Part shown: positions 32,625 to 41,819 of the stretch, one piece after another
Layout: every line of letters starts with the position of its first letter
How positions within the stretch are numbered: position 1 is the stretch's first letter
NCBI GenBank assembly: GCA_963556495.2
Contig: OY747700.1
Span: forward strand, 5,204,020-5,268,019
Direction: 5' to 3'
Source of the DNA: Valencia hispanica
Lineage: Eukaryota > Chordata > Actinopteri > Cyprinodontiformes > Valenciidae
DNA: 64,000 nucleotides
The notes under the pieces: generated by a model
The model's input: the letters and a program-made list of their open reading frames with translations, nothing else
Databases searched by the model: none
Told to the model about the DNA's origin: nothing
Program-made: the position numbers and the translations under genes

Positions 32625-34055
32625 TGTCATGGTCTTTGGATTTTTGTGTGGCAAGTTTGAGTTTTTTCTTCCACTTGGTTTTCTTCCCCTTTTTACCCCA
32701 AGGTGCCCTCTTGTTTTGCTCCTCCTGTTTGTGTCTTAAGTTAGTAGTTTTCCTTCAGTGTAATTATATTTTTGTATTCTGGCACTCCCTGGGTTCTGTA
32801 GATGTTTTTCACCTTTGTCTATGTCCACCTTCCCATTTGTGTTTCCTTTATCTCTTTATTTAATTCCTCCTTCCGTTCTCCAGTGTGTCCTTCTTAGATA
32901 GTTTCTTAAGTATCCTTTTAGTTTCTTTAGAGTCTTCTGTCTCCTAGCCATTCTACCTTCCATCCCAGCTGCTAATCACTTCCACCTGCTCACTCCCCCT
33001 CAGCTGCAACCGCTTCCCTTAATTGGTCCTGCTCCTTCTCTGTTCCACTCTTCACTCTCCTCCTCAGTATAAATTCGGTTCTCATTCAGTCACAACTCGC
33101 TGGTTCGTCGTCATCCTTTCCTGTTCGGTCCCTCGCTTCCCTGCCGTCTTTCTTCCCCGCCTGGTCCCTGCCTTCCTTGTTGCCCGTCTGGTTCCTGTTT
33201 CCCCGTTTGCTGCATTATATACCTGCCTGTCACTGCACGATCTGTTCAGGAAGCACGATCCGTACCATCAGCCCATCTGCGCATGTGCGCAAGGAACTAC
33301 TTCCGGGTAGATTTCTCTTGTTGTTTTTTTAATTTTTTTATTTGTTAATTTACAGATCAAGGCCATTTACACTTTACAAATGAATAGAAATAGATAGGCA
33401 ATCTTGCTGAACCATTATACAAAAAGGATTAACAACATAACTGAAAAAAAACCTGAAAAAAATCACGGGGAAACACTAGTTGTCTGATCTGATATATTTA
33501 CATGCTGCATTCGTAATCATAACAGCTTTCTTCTTTATCTTATATATTTAATTACAGATAAATTTACTTGCTGTATTTGTAATCTTAACAGCTTTCTTAT
33601 TTATCTGATACATTTACTTGCTGATAAATTTATGTGCTGCGTTCGTAATCTTAAACCGGTCATGTGATCTGCCTCTCCTGGAGACCGATCACATGACCGG
33701 CTTTCCTATAAATAATTGCTCTAAATGACTCCAGAGGTTTTTGCTATATGTGCAGCGGTAAAACAGATGGATGATAGTTTCTGGTTCTATATGACAAAAG
33801 TCACAGTTGAAGTCAATGTTTAATTTAAAGAGCGCAAATCCATCCATCTTGCAGCATCTTGAGAATTAAACCCCCCCGGAAGTAGTTCCTTGCGCACATG
33901 CGCAGATGGGCTGATGGTACGGATCGTGCTTCCTGAACAGATCGTGCAGTGACACTGCCTGAGTTCTGTAAGTTCATGTTCCTTGTTTTCATTAAATCCT
34001 CCTTATTTTGTACTTCGCTGCATTTGGGTCCTCCTTATAACCTTAAAACATGACA
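32625..34055 (+). mobile_element. Solo LTR with GATAG target duplication, host to a nested element
   Basis: It begins TGTCATGGTCTTTGG and ends CTTAAAACATGACA, and is bounded by the direct repeat GATAG (32620-32624 and 34056-34060). TG...CA ends plus a 5-bp duplication are the standard LTR-retrotransposon signature. A TATA box (GTATAAATTCGG, about 33067) and a 3' polyadenylation-like CATTAAATCC (about 33998) fit plus orientation. No internal retroviral genes or second LTR flank it, so it is a solo LTR. About 727 bp of its length is the inserted TIR element; without it the LTR is about 700 bp. A Gypsy-type origin is a guess. Confidence 0.85.
33228..33954. mobile_element. Nested element with 80-bp perfect terminal inverted repeats
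   Basis: The first 80 bases (TGTCACTGCACGATCTGTTC onward, to ACTACTTCCGGG) and the last 80 are exact reverse complements. Flanking CTGCC occurs on both sides (33223-33227 and 33955-33959), consistent with a 5-bp target duplication inside the solo LTR. The interior has three diverged tandem units of about 65 bp (TTTACTTGCTGTATTTGTAA type, 33480-33655) and a small inverted repeat AACCGGTCATGTGATC/GATCACATGACCGG near 33653-33702. No transposase frame. It is non-autonomous and, by arm identity, young. The TGT...ACA ends and 5-bp duplication recall Ginger-type elements, but that is speculation. Confidence 0.88.
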
Positions 34056-34060
34056 GATAG

Positions 34061-35385
34061 CATATAATCATGATAATCATCAGCACAGGAGCACCACAAG
34101 GGACCGTACTCTCACCATTCCTTTTCACTCTGTACACCTCAGACTTCCAGTGCAAATCAGAGACCTGTCATCTGCAGAAATACTCAGATGACTCTGCAAA
34201 TATTGGGTGTATCAGAGATGGAATAAAGCTGAATACAGAGAGCTGGTGGACCGCTTTGTAACATGGTGTGAAAACAATTGTCTTACCTTGAATGTGAACA
34301 AGACAAAGGATTTCAGAAAAAAAAGCGGTAAGTCAAACACTGTTTCCATCATGCGAGAAGAAGTGGAGGTGGTTGAGGAGTATAAATACCTCGGAGTTCA
34401 CCTTGACAACAGACTGGACTGGATACTGAACAGTGAAGCCGTCTACAAGAAGGGTGTTACAAACCCCCAGCTCGCTAGGGAAAAAGGGGTTGTGAACATT
34501 AACCCACAAACAAATCCTCTAAGTTAAAGTATTTATTTACAGGTACCATGGCAAGCTGGCAGGTTATACAAAGAAAGATAGATAACAAAATACAGGTTTC
34601 AACGAAACCCAAAACGCTCTTAAAACAAATCTTATACACAACTACAATAAAAGGAAAGAAAACCCAAAAGACTGGGTGGCAAGCTGGGTGGAAAACACAC
34701 AGCTGCCCTGAGTTGCCATCAGTCTGCTCCATAAATAGGGCTGATGAACTAAGACCAGCTGGGGAGGAAGAGGAAGCGACCAATCCTGGGCTGGGGATGG
34801 CACAGTCAGGCACAGTGGTGGAGTCAGCCAGCCACCCAATCGTACAGGTGGGATCACACAGCCCAATTACCATGTCCAGTGGCTTGGGGCCGTAACAAAG
34901 GGACAGAGCAGACTGTACTTCTTGAGGAAGCTTAGGTCCTTCAAAGTTTGCAGCAAGACGCTGCAGATCTTCTACAAGTCTGATCCAGAAAGTGTAATCT
35001 ATTTAGCTATCATCTGTTGGGGTAGCAGCACCAGAGCCAGTGACTTAAAAAGGTCCATAAAGATAAAGAAGGTTCTGGTTCTGTTCTGGGGACGACTGTG
35101 GAACAACTGGAGATGATGATTTGAAGGATTCTTCATAAAATCCAAAATATTATGGACAACCCTGAGCATCCTCTTCATGAGACAGTCATACAACAACAGA
35201 GCGTCTTCAGTCGGAAGCTTCTTCAGTTTCGCTGCAACACAGACCGCTACAGGAAATCCTTCCTGCCCACAGCCATCATCATCTACAACAACTCCTTAAA
35301 GAATTAATTATATAAGCTATACCAACACTTAATTTCCTTCTGGGATCAATAAAGTATTTTTGAATTGAATTGAATTGTATTGAAT
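34061..35385 (+). mobile_element. 5'-truncated copy of the 1842-5071 LINE family, split by an LTR
   Basis: From about 34078 it matches the intact LINE from GAPQGTVLSPFLFTLYTSDF onward (box KYSDDSA present), with a few frameshifts and a short deletion near 34310. It is interrupted at 34454/34898 by a solo LTR. It resumes with AGAGCAGACTGTACTTCTTG and continues to the tail ATCAATAAAGTATTTTTGAA plus TTGAATTGAATTG. Broken and inactive. Confidence 0.9.
34455..34897 (-). mobile_element. Solo LTR (443 bp) with AAGGG target duplication
   Basis: It begins TGTTACAAACCCCCAGC and ends GGGGCCGTAACA on the plus strand, flanked by AAGGG at 34450-34454 and 34898-34902. The uninterrupted LINE (4572 onward) has AAGGG once at this point, which proves insertion with duplication. 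Minus orientation is suggested by CTATTTATGGAGC (TATA-like, near 34730) followed, on that strand, by AATAAA at about 34537-34532, close to the end. There is no coding region of its own; open frames through it are incidental. Confidence 0.88.
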
Positions 35386-35611
35386 GTAAAACATGCAGAG
35401 CAATTAAACAGACAATAATAAATAATGTAACTTGTCACTGCTGAAACAGACTACAATTTTAGAGTGCACTGAATGTGTGGTTTGAATGATTCACCCTGGA
35501 ACACCTAAAAGCTGAATTTCCTGTATTGCAAGCACGAGGAAGACACTTGTTTTCTCAGCTCTACTCTGACGTCTCACGACACATACGTCAAACACAGAGG
35601 CGGGTAGTAAC

Positions 35612-36104
35612 TAAACTCAGCAAAAAAAGAAACGTCCCTTTTTCAGGACTGTGTATTTCAACAATAATGTTGTAAAAATCCAAATAACTTCATTCAAGAG
35701 ATCTTCATTGAAAAGGGCTTGAGCAATGTTTTCCATGCATGTTCAATTAACCATAATCAATTAATTAACATGCACCTGTGGAATGGTCGTTAAGACCTTA
35801 ACAGCTTACAGAAAATAGGCATTTGAGGTCACAGTTCTAAAAACGCAGGACACTAAAGAGACTTGTCTACCGACTGTGAGACGCCAAAGACAGCGCTACA
35901 GGGAGACAGGAAGGACAGCTGATCATCCTCGCAGTGGAAGACCACGTGTAACACCTGCACAGGATCGCTACATCCGAATATCACACCTGCGTGACAGGTA
36001 CAGGATGGCCACAACTGCCTGAGTCACACCAGGAACACACAATCCCTCCATCAGTGCTCAGACTGTCCGCAATAGGGTGAGAGAGGCTGGTCACACACTA
36101 ACAG
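35612..36104 (+). mobile_element. Tc1-like element, 5' half only
   Basis: It starts with the fish Tc1 terminus CTAAACTCAGCAAAAAAAGA (then AACGTCCC) and continues with the leader and the start of the transposase DNA-binding region (CAGACTGTCCGCAATAGGGT, CACAACTGCCTGAGTCACAC). It stops abruptly near GTCACACACTAACAG, just before the first coding exon of the NLR gene. The catalytic half and right terminus are missing. Confidence 0.8.
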
Positions 36105-36142
36105 GTTTGAAAATTGCGCTTCCTGTGTGTGAGGGGTCTTAC

Positions 36143-36239
36143 TGTATGTCTGAGGGTCCAGGTTTATTCCTGTTGGCTGAAAGGTTAGAGTTGTCCTCCT
36201 GTTCCTCCGCACAAACCTCCATCTTCTGGACTGTAGTCA
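36143..36239 (-). CDS. nlrc3-like: NLR gene first coding exon (NLRC3-like)
   Basis: Exon with acceptor TTTCCTCTCAG before 36239 and donor GTAAGACC after 36143. ATG at 36222-36220 starts MEVCAEEQEDNSNLSANRNK followed by PGPSDI, then CA completes to Gln with the next exon. Seventeen bases of 5' UTR precede the ATG in this exon. This acidic leader resembles the first coding exons of other fish NLR-C genes. An upstream noncoding exon is proposed at 41181-41240. The frame is open further upstream, but without a better start, and the acceptor decides it. Confidence 0.75.
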
Positions 36240-36439
36240 CTGAGAGGAAAGCAGAAGCACCAACAGTGAGTATTACATAAACTAGAAGTAGTTCATGGTT
36301 TGGTGTTAAATTCTGATGCCGATATGTTGGGATTTTCCTGTTTAGTACCCCTTGTATTGACCTCACTAACACCTTGTGGAGAAGGTTGGTAGCAGGAACA
36401 GAAATTTGGGGGGTTATACCTATAGTTTATTTATTTTAC

Positions 36440-36750
36440 ACCGGGTGACTGTGACTCAGGAGGTAGGCATCCATCCTGTACCCAGAGGGTTGCTTGCTCG
36501 AACCCCTGCTATGTCGGTTCCAGTTGTTAAGTCTTTGGACATGATACTTCACCCACCTTCCCTGCTGGTGGTCAAAGGGCTCGGTAATGCCTGTGTACAG
36601 CAGCCTCGCTTCTGTCAGCGTGCCCCAGGGCAGCTCTGGCTGCAATGTAGCTTACTATCACAAATGGGTGAATGACTACATGTAGTATGGAGCTCTTTGG
36701 GGTTTTCAGGACTAGATAAAGTGTTATACAAGTACAGACCATTTACCATA
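36440..36750 (+). mobile_element. tRNA-derived SINE
   Basis: The head has polymerase III-like boxes: GTGACTCAGGAGGTAGGCA (A-box region) and GGTTGCTTGCTCGAACCCC (B-box region). Then come TTGGACATGATACTTCACC and a tail with GGAGCTCTTTGGGGTTTTC and GTACAGACCATTTACC. The same family, inverted, is at 15145-16025. It sits in the first intron of the NLR gene. Confidence 0.75.
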
Positions 36751-37389
36751 ACCAGATGTTGAGTTTAACTTTTTGGGGGGTTTTTCACACAGAGAAAACT
36801 CAAACCAAACAGAACCTCCTAACCATCCGAGAACGTTCAGACTCAAATGTTCTCTGGGGCGGGAGAACCAGATGTATTTTCAGGAAGCAGATCTTGTGTT
36901 CTGAATAAGCAGAAGACAGGGGCGTTTCCAGTATCGGAACTTCAGGGTAATTTAACCAGATCTTTCTTCTGATGGGGTATTCTGTCGGCCCGGGCCTCAC
37001 AGCCGCCGTATCTCCATAGACAACCGGCCCTTTAAGGAATCAGCTAAAGACATCCGCATATCACGACCGTTTTAGCAGCGAGTAGCGTTACTGATCAGCA
37101 CCAAAAGGCGTGCAGAGCAGCAGGAATAACAAGAGATCATAGAAGCACGGATCTTTTGCTGTTTCTGTTTGCTGTAGTTATAAACCGCTTCTTAGTTTTA
37201 CAAAGCCAGTTGTTTGGCGGCGCCTGCTCATTTCCCTCTGAATTACGACCAGTCAGCATGACTTAACCACAGCTCCCACTCAGGAACTCGATTGGGCCAT
37301 TTCTGAGTACATACTCCCAGACTGGTACTCCATTGGTTCCTGAAATGGCACCAAAAACAGCCCTGGTGCCTGGCTGGGTGTAATAGAGA
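36751..37389. other. NLR intron 1 segment, no gene seen
   Basis: No exon is recognised. A few short frames on both strands lack splice signals or family resemblance. Confidence 0.4.
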
Positions 37390-38690
37390 CAGAGTCGTAG
37401 TTTAACCCACCTCTCTGCTGCTTCTGTACTGTTACCCCCCCATTACCCTATAGAAACAGTGTCTTGCCCACGGCCAAAATTAAATGGATTAAAAGTTAAG
37501 CCAACAAAAGCAAATTATGGAAATCTCATAAAAATAAATACAACTTTGACTGAAAATAAATCTATTAAATGTGGTTTATTAAACATAAGATCTCTCTCCT
37601 CAAAGACTTTGTTAGTAAATGACTTGATTTGTGATAATCACATTGATTTCCTTTGTCTCACAGAAACCTGGTTGCAGCAGGAGGATTATGTCAGTATAAA
37701 TGAGTCAACTCCTTCCAGTCATTTAAATTTTCATCCAAGTTGCAAAACATTAAGACCATTTTTGTTTGTGGTTTTGTATCGTCCACCAGGCCCTTACTCT
37801 CAATTCTTGGATCAGATCTCACATTTTTTAACTGATATAGTATTAAATACTCTCAAAAAGTACAGGGATCGACCCACTCAGGTAAACACACTTTGGACCT
37901 TGTACTGACATACGGTATTGAGTGTGAGGAAATAACAGTCCACCCACATAACCCGGTCCTGTCTGACCACTTCTTAATAACTTTTGAATTTACTTTAACT
38001 GACCATCTTAAATCTGAAAGAAAATTTCATTATAGTAGAACTTTATCAGACAATGCTGTAACAATTTTTAAAGAATCTGTACCATTCTTACTTTCCTCAG
38101 TGTCTCAGAGTAACACAGTGGATGGCAGCAATTCTATCTCTAACCCTTCAGAAATTGATGGTCTGGTTCACAGCGTTACGTCCTCATTGCGTTTGGCATT
38201 AGATAGTGTAGCCCCCTTAAAAAAGAAAGTGGCTAGCCATAGGAGGCTGACTCCTTGGTTTAACGCAGAGTTGCGTACTTTTCAACTTTTTACTTTCTGT
38301 AACATAGAAAGTTCTCTTATATCGGATCTTCTGTTCCTTCTGTGTTCTGCTCTGTCTTCTCAAACCCCCAGACGGTCGTGGCAGATGGCCGCTCCTACTG
38401 AGCCTGGTTCTGTTGGAGGTTTCTTCCTGTTAAAGGGGAGTTTTTCCTCTCCACTGTCGCTACATGCTTGCTCAGTATGAGGGATTGCTGAAGGATTGCT
38501 GTGGTTGGAAATCTGCCCAACCTCACGCCAATGACTGACGCAATCTGCTGGGATTCCTTAAATTGGAAACTTTTTAACTGATTGGAATGTTTGTATAATT
38601 GTATTGAAATGACTTCTTGTTAAGTGCCTTGAGATGACATCTGTTGTGAATTGGCGCTATATAAATAAACTGAATTGAATTGAATTGAAC
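37390..38690 (+). mobile_element. L2-like LINE (family A) with large internal deletion
   Basis: The 5' side codes for the endonuclease N-terminal part ([55 protein letters not shown]), then after a break EN end sequence (VHPHNPVLSDHFLITFEFTL; RRLTPWFNAELRT). At about 38277 it jumps directly into the 3' UTR (CTTTTTACTTTCTGTAACAT), skipping the whole reverse transcriptase, and ends in a GAATTGAATTGAATTGAA tail. The deletion makes it non-autonomous. Confidence 0.88.
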
Positions 38691-38759
38691 ATACCGGGAA
38701 GGTCTGGTAAAATTACCCTGAATTTCTGATAGTAGAAACGCGCCTATGGAGAACTTAAT

Positions 38760-40150
38760 CATGTCCTTAGAGTGTTTCTGGATTTTATTTAAAGGGGTCC
38801 TAGATTTCAGAACTGCATTTAGCTGGTTATTGTTTAATTTAGGCAGTTTGGTGTGTTAGATGTACCATACCAAAAAGTCTGTTCTGTCTCTGACCTGCTT
38901 TCATACCGCTGAGAAAAAGGCCAGTCTAGACAAAGCTCTGATAATGCGTCATAGGCCGTAGACACGCCCACTTAAATTAACATGTCCCCGCCCTGTAGAG
39001 TCTCTAAATTTGGGCCGGTAGGGCCAGCAGATGTTGCTGTGGAGCTCTATGCATGGCATGCTTAAATTAATCAGTAGAACAATGTCGTTCTTTACAGAGT
39101 AATATTATATAAAGATTGATTCTGTTACCAAGAAGATTCTGTTATAAACATTTGTGTATAACTATCTAAGTCTTTGCTAGAATACTGACCTGCTCAGTAG
39201 CGTAAATCCTTATGAAGCAGAGATTGGGGCTGGGCCCTTTAATGATGAATATCTGAGATGAAGATCTCACAGTGCGCATGCCCAACGTGTGCTCAGTAGA
39301 CAGCCGAGAGGCAAAAATGCCACAGGCCCCAAATTGAGATCCCGCTACCTTCCTCGATACAGAAAGGCAGCTATGCGCCATCTGGCGTGGAAATTTATAA
39401 GAAGAAGTTTTGCCTAATCCGAAAGTTGGTTGTGCAGCATAACTCATATTAAAATATCGGAATAACACGTCACGTTTAACATTTGCGACGTCACCAGCCA
39501 GTGGATTTTAACATCGTTCAAGGACTTTAAGAGATTATTATAGATTTAAAGGGGATTGTTTAAAAGATTATACAGTTATTGGAGTGTTTGCCCAGATGAA
39601 AGATCTGCATTTTTTTTCAAGAAGAACAACACTGGTGAGTGACCCTTTATTTGTAATTTCATGTAGAATTTAAAAAGGTTTCATTCTTCAATTACCTTTA
39701 GGATAAAATGGCGTTTGTAGTGTGTAGATGTGTGCTATTATTTTATCTGGTTCATTTAATATTGAATAAATATTAAATTAATCACATAAATTAGAAATCA
39801 ATATTATTGATCAAAGTCAAATTGTATGTATCACAAAATAATTAGTTGTTGCTATTAGGTGTTTAGTTGCTGTGCCCCACCTAACTTATCATGCCAGAAA
39901 TGCCACCATTTACACTACCGTCATTGAGCCATCGGGGTAAACTAACCAATCAGCACGCAGCTCATTTAATATTCATGAGTAGGCGGTAAAACAAGTCTTT
40001 CCAATTGTGGGGCTTTATTATGGAATGTATTTGGTCATTTATCAGGGCTCCTGGGCTATTTTCAACCTCAACAAAGTTTCATATGTTATATAGAGGCTCA
40101 AGGAACAGTTTCCAATTGTCAAAAATGTTGTTCTAGAACCACTTTAAAGA
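38760..40150. other. Probable transposon-derived intron DNA
   Basis: No gene seen. Its style (TTAAAGGGGTCCTAGATTTC, GACACGCCCACTTAAATTAA, AACCAATCAGCACGCAGCTC, TTTAATATTCATGAGTAGGC) is that of non-autonomous DNA elements common in fish genomes. I could not identify inverted ends. A GT donor-like site after CAAGAAGAACAACACTG at about 39634 is the only exon-like hint, with no partner. Confidence 0.4.
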
Positions 40151-41180
40151 CAAATTGTGCATGGTACTTTATCATTTATGAAAATTGTCAACATGAGACT
40201 ACCCATGCTTATTAGTTTGTTTACTCAATCCCAAAGTGCAACTCAAACCTGGCTACGGGAAGGTCTTTGGATCAAGCTTGCAGCAAACAGCTGGTAGGTG
40301 TGTCGGATCGAGATCGTATTACGTTCACCCCGTAAAACGAACCGTTCTAGAGTTTGTTTGGAACTGTACTGGGACCATCTCATCCAAACAGTCTAGTGTT
40401 TCAGTCTGCATTCTAGTGAGATTGCTGTGCTATCATCTACATAAATGAACCATGCTAAGGGGGAAAATGAATCAGATTTCATAATTAACCGACTAAACAC
40501 CCTAACACATAGGAGTACCTCTACCTGTATTTATATATTTGTTCTTCTTAGATTTGTGTGAATGACAAGTAATATTTTATGTTTACTAAGTCAAATGTGT
40601 TGTTAGATTTTTATTCAGTTTGTCTGAGCTTGCATTGTGTCCTTATTATCCCAACTGCATCCCATGTCTGTGATCTTGTCCTGAACTGAATCCTGACCCA
40701 AATGCTGCTCCAGCCGACACTCCACTTTGAGAGCAGTGAGAAGTCCTTAAATTTTTAGAACGATCTCACCTGCAGTGAGCTCACTACTAAATGATCAAGA
40801 TAAACGAGTCAGTCCAGAATCCCCTCTTGGAGAAAAGTTTTTAACCTTTAACAATGATTCACAGTCTGTTGGTTTGAGCCGTTCCTCAAAAAAGAAAAAG
40901 TAAAAGTCAGTTACACCAAATTTAACTAGTGATAACAGTGAAATATGTGGATTAGCTGTCATCTTGTTTTATTGTCTCTGCTGGTTGGATTTCCACAGCT
41001 TCTTTTTCAGTCAGACCTACAGCTGCCAAAGATCTGAACTAAACAGCGAAATAAAACACTCACACTTGAAGGAACAACTGTTGTATCTGAAAAGTTTGAT
41101 CAGTTTCAGATCAATATCTGAACAAAAGTGATGCTGAGACTCTGAAAGGAAACTAACAAGAAGAAGAAGTAGTAACTCAC
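40151..41180. other. NLR intron 1 segment, no gene seen
   Basis: No recognisable exon or repeat. Confidence 0.4.
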
Positions 41181-41240
41181 CTGATTCAGGTTATTTTTCT
41201 CTCTTCTCCTCTCTCCCGACAAAATAATCTAAACATCTGA
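41181..41240 (-). other. nlrc3-like: Putative 5' UTR exon of the NLR gene
   Basis: On the minus strand, purine-rich TCGGGAGAGAGGAGAAGAGA followed by AAAATAACCTGAATCAG ends in a strong donor GTGAGT at 41180. It lies upstream of the first coding exon on the same strand. The transcription start is not determined, so the right limit is nominal. No RNA evidence; inferred from position and donor strength. Confidence 0.4.
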
Positions 41241-41819
41241 ACTGTTTTTCTACCTGATTTACCTGCTCTGCAAGCATCCGCCCCTTTTACATTCACAAGA
41301 AGCCAGGAGAGTTTGCAGCCGTGTGTGACTTCCCCATCGTTATCACGCAATGTTTTGAACATGTTCAGACGCATTAGTGTTACTAAGCTGTACCAGTAGC
41401 AAAGTTTCATTATTTCTAGGTTTTGTTATTAATGAGGTAAGTCACTCAGACATTAGCAGCGGTGCAGCTTTGACGTCAAAATAATTCTTTTGACTGAGCT
41501 CACTGCTTTAACTTGCTTTGGATAAAGCATCTGTTCTAGGTAACAGCCATTTGAGCAAAAGTAGTACACTTGAAGTTCATCTTATTAAGTATACTTGAGT
41601 ATAAACATAAGCATAGCAAATAGCCTGTAGTATAGACCATACACTTGTGTGCTAGAAAGCATACCAGTTCAATACTTCTGACTAAATTGGAACATTTTAA
41701 GTTAGGAAAGTATACGTTCAAGTACACTCATCTATATACTACTTGTGTACAAGGTAAATACTTGTTTCACATTTTAGTTTACTGAAGTATATTTACAGTA
41801 TACAACCAGTACACTCTTC

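Noticed and set aside
34548..34895. 115-codon plus and 124-codon minus frames
   Set aside because: Lie wholly within the solo LTR and show no retroviral or host domain.
36139..36372. Longer 77-codon version of the NLR first coding exon
   Set aside because: It reads through a good acceptor (TTTCCTCTCAG), and the extra residues look intronic.
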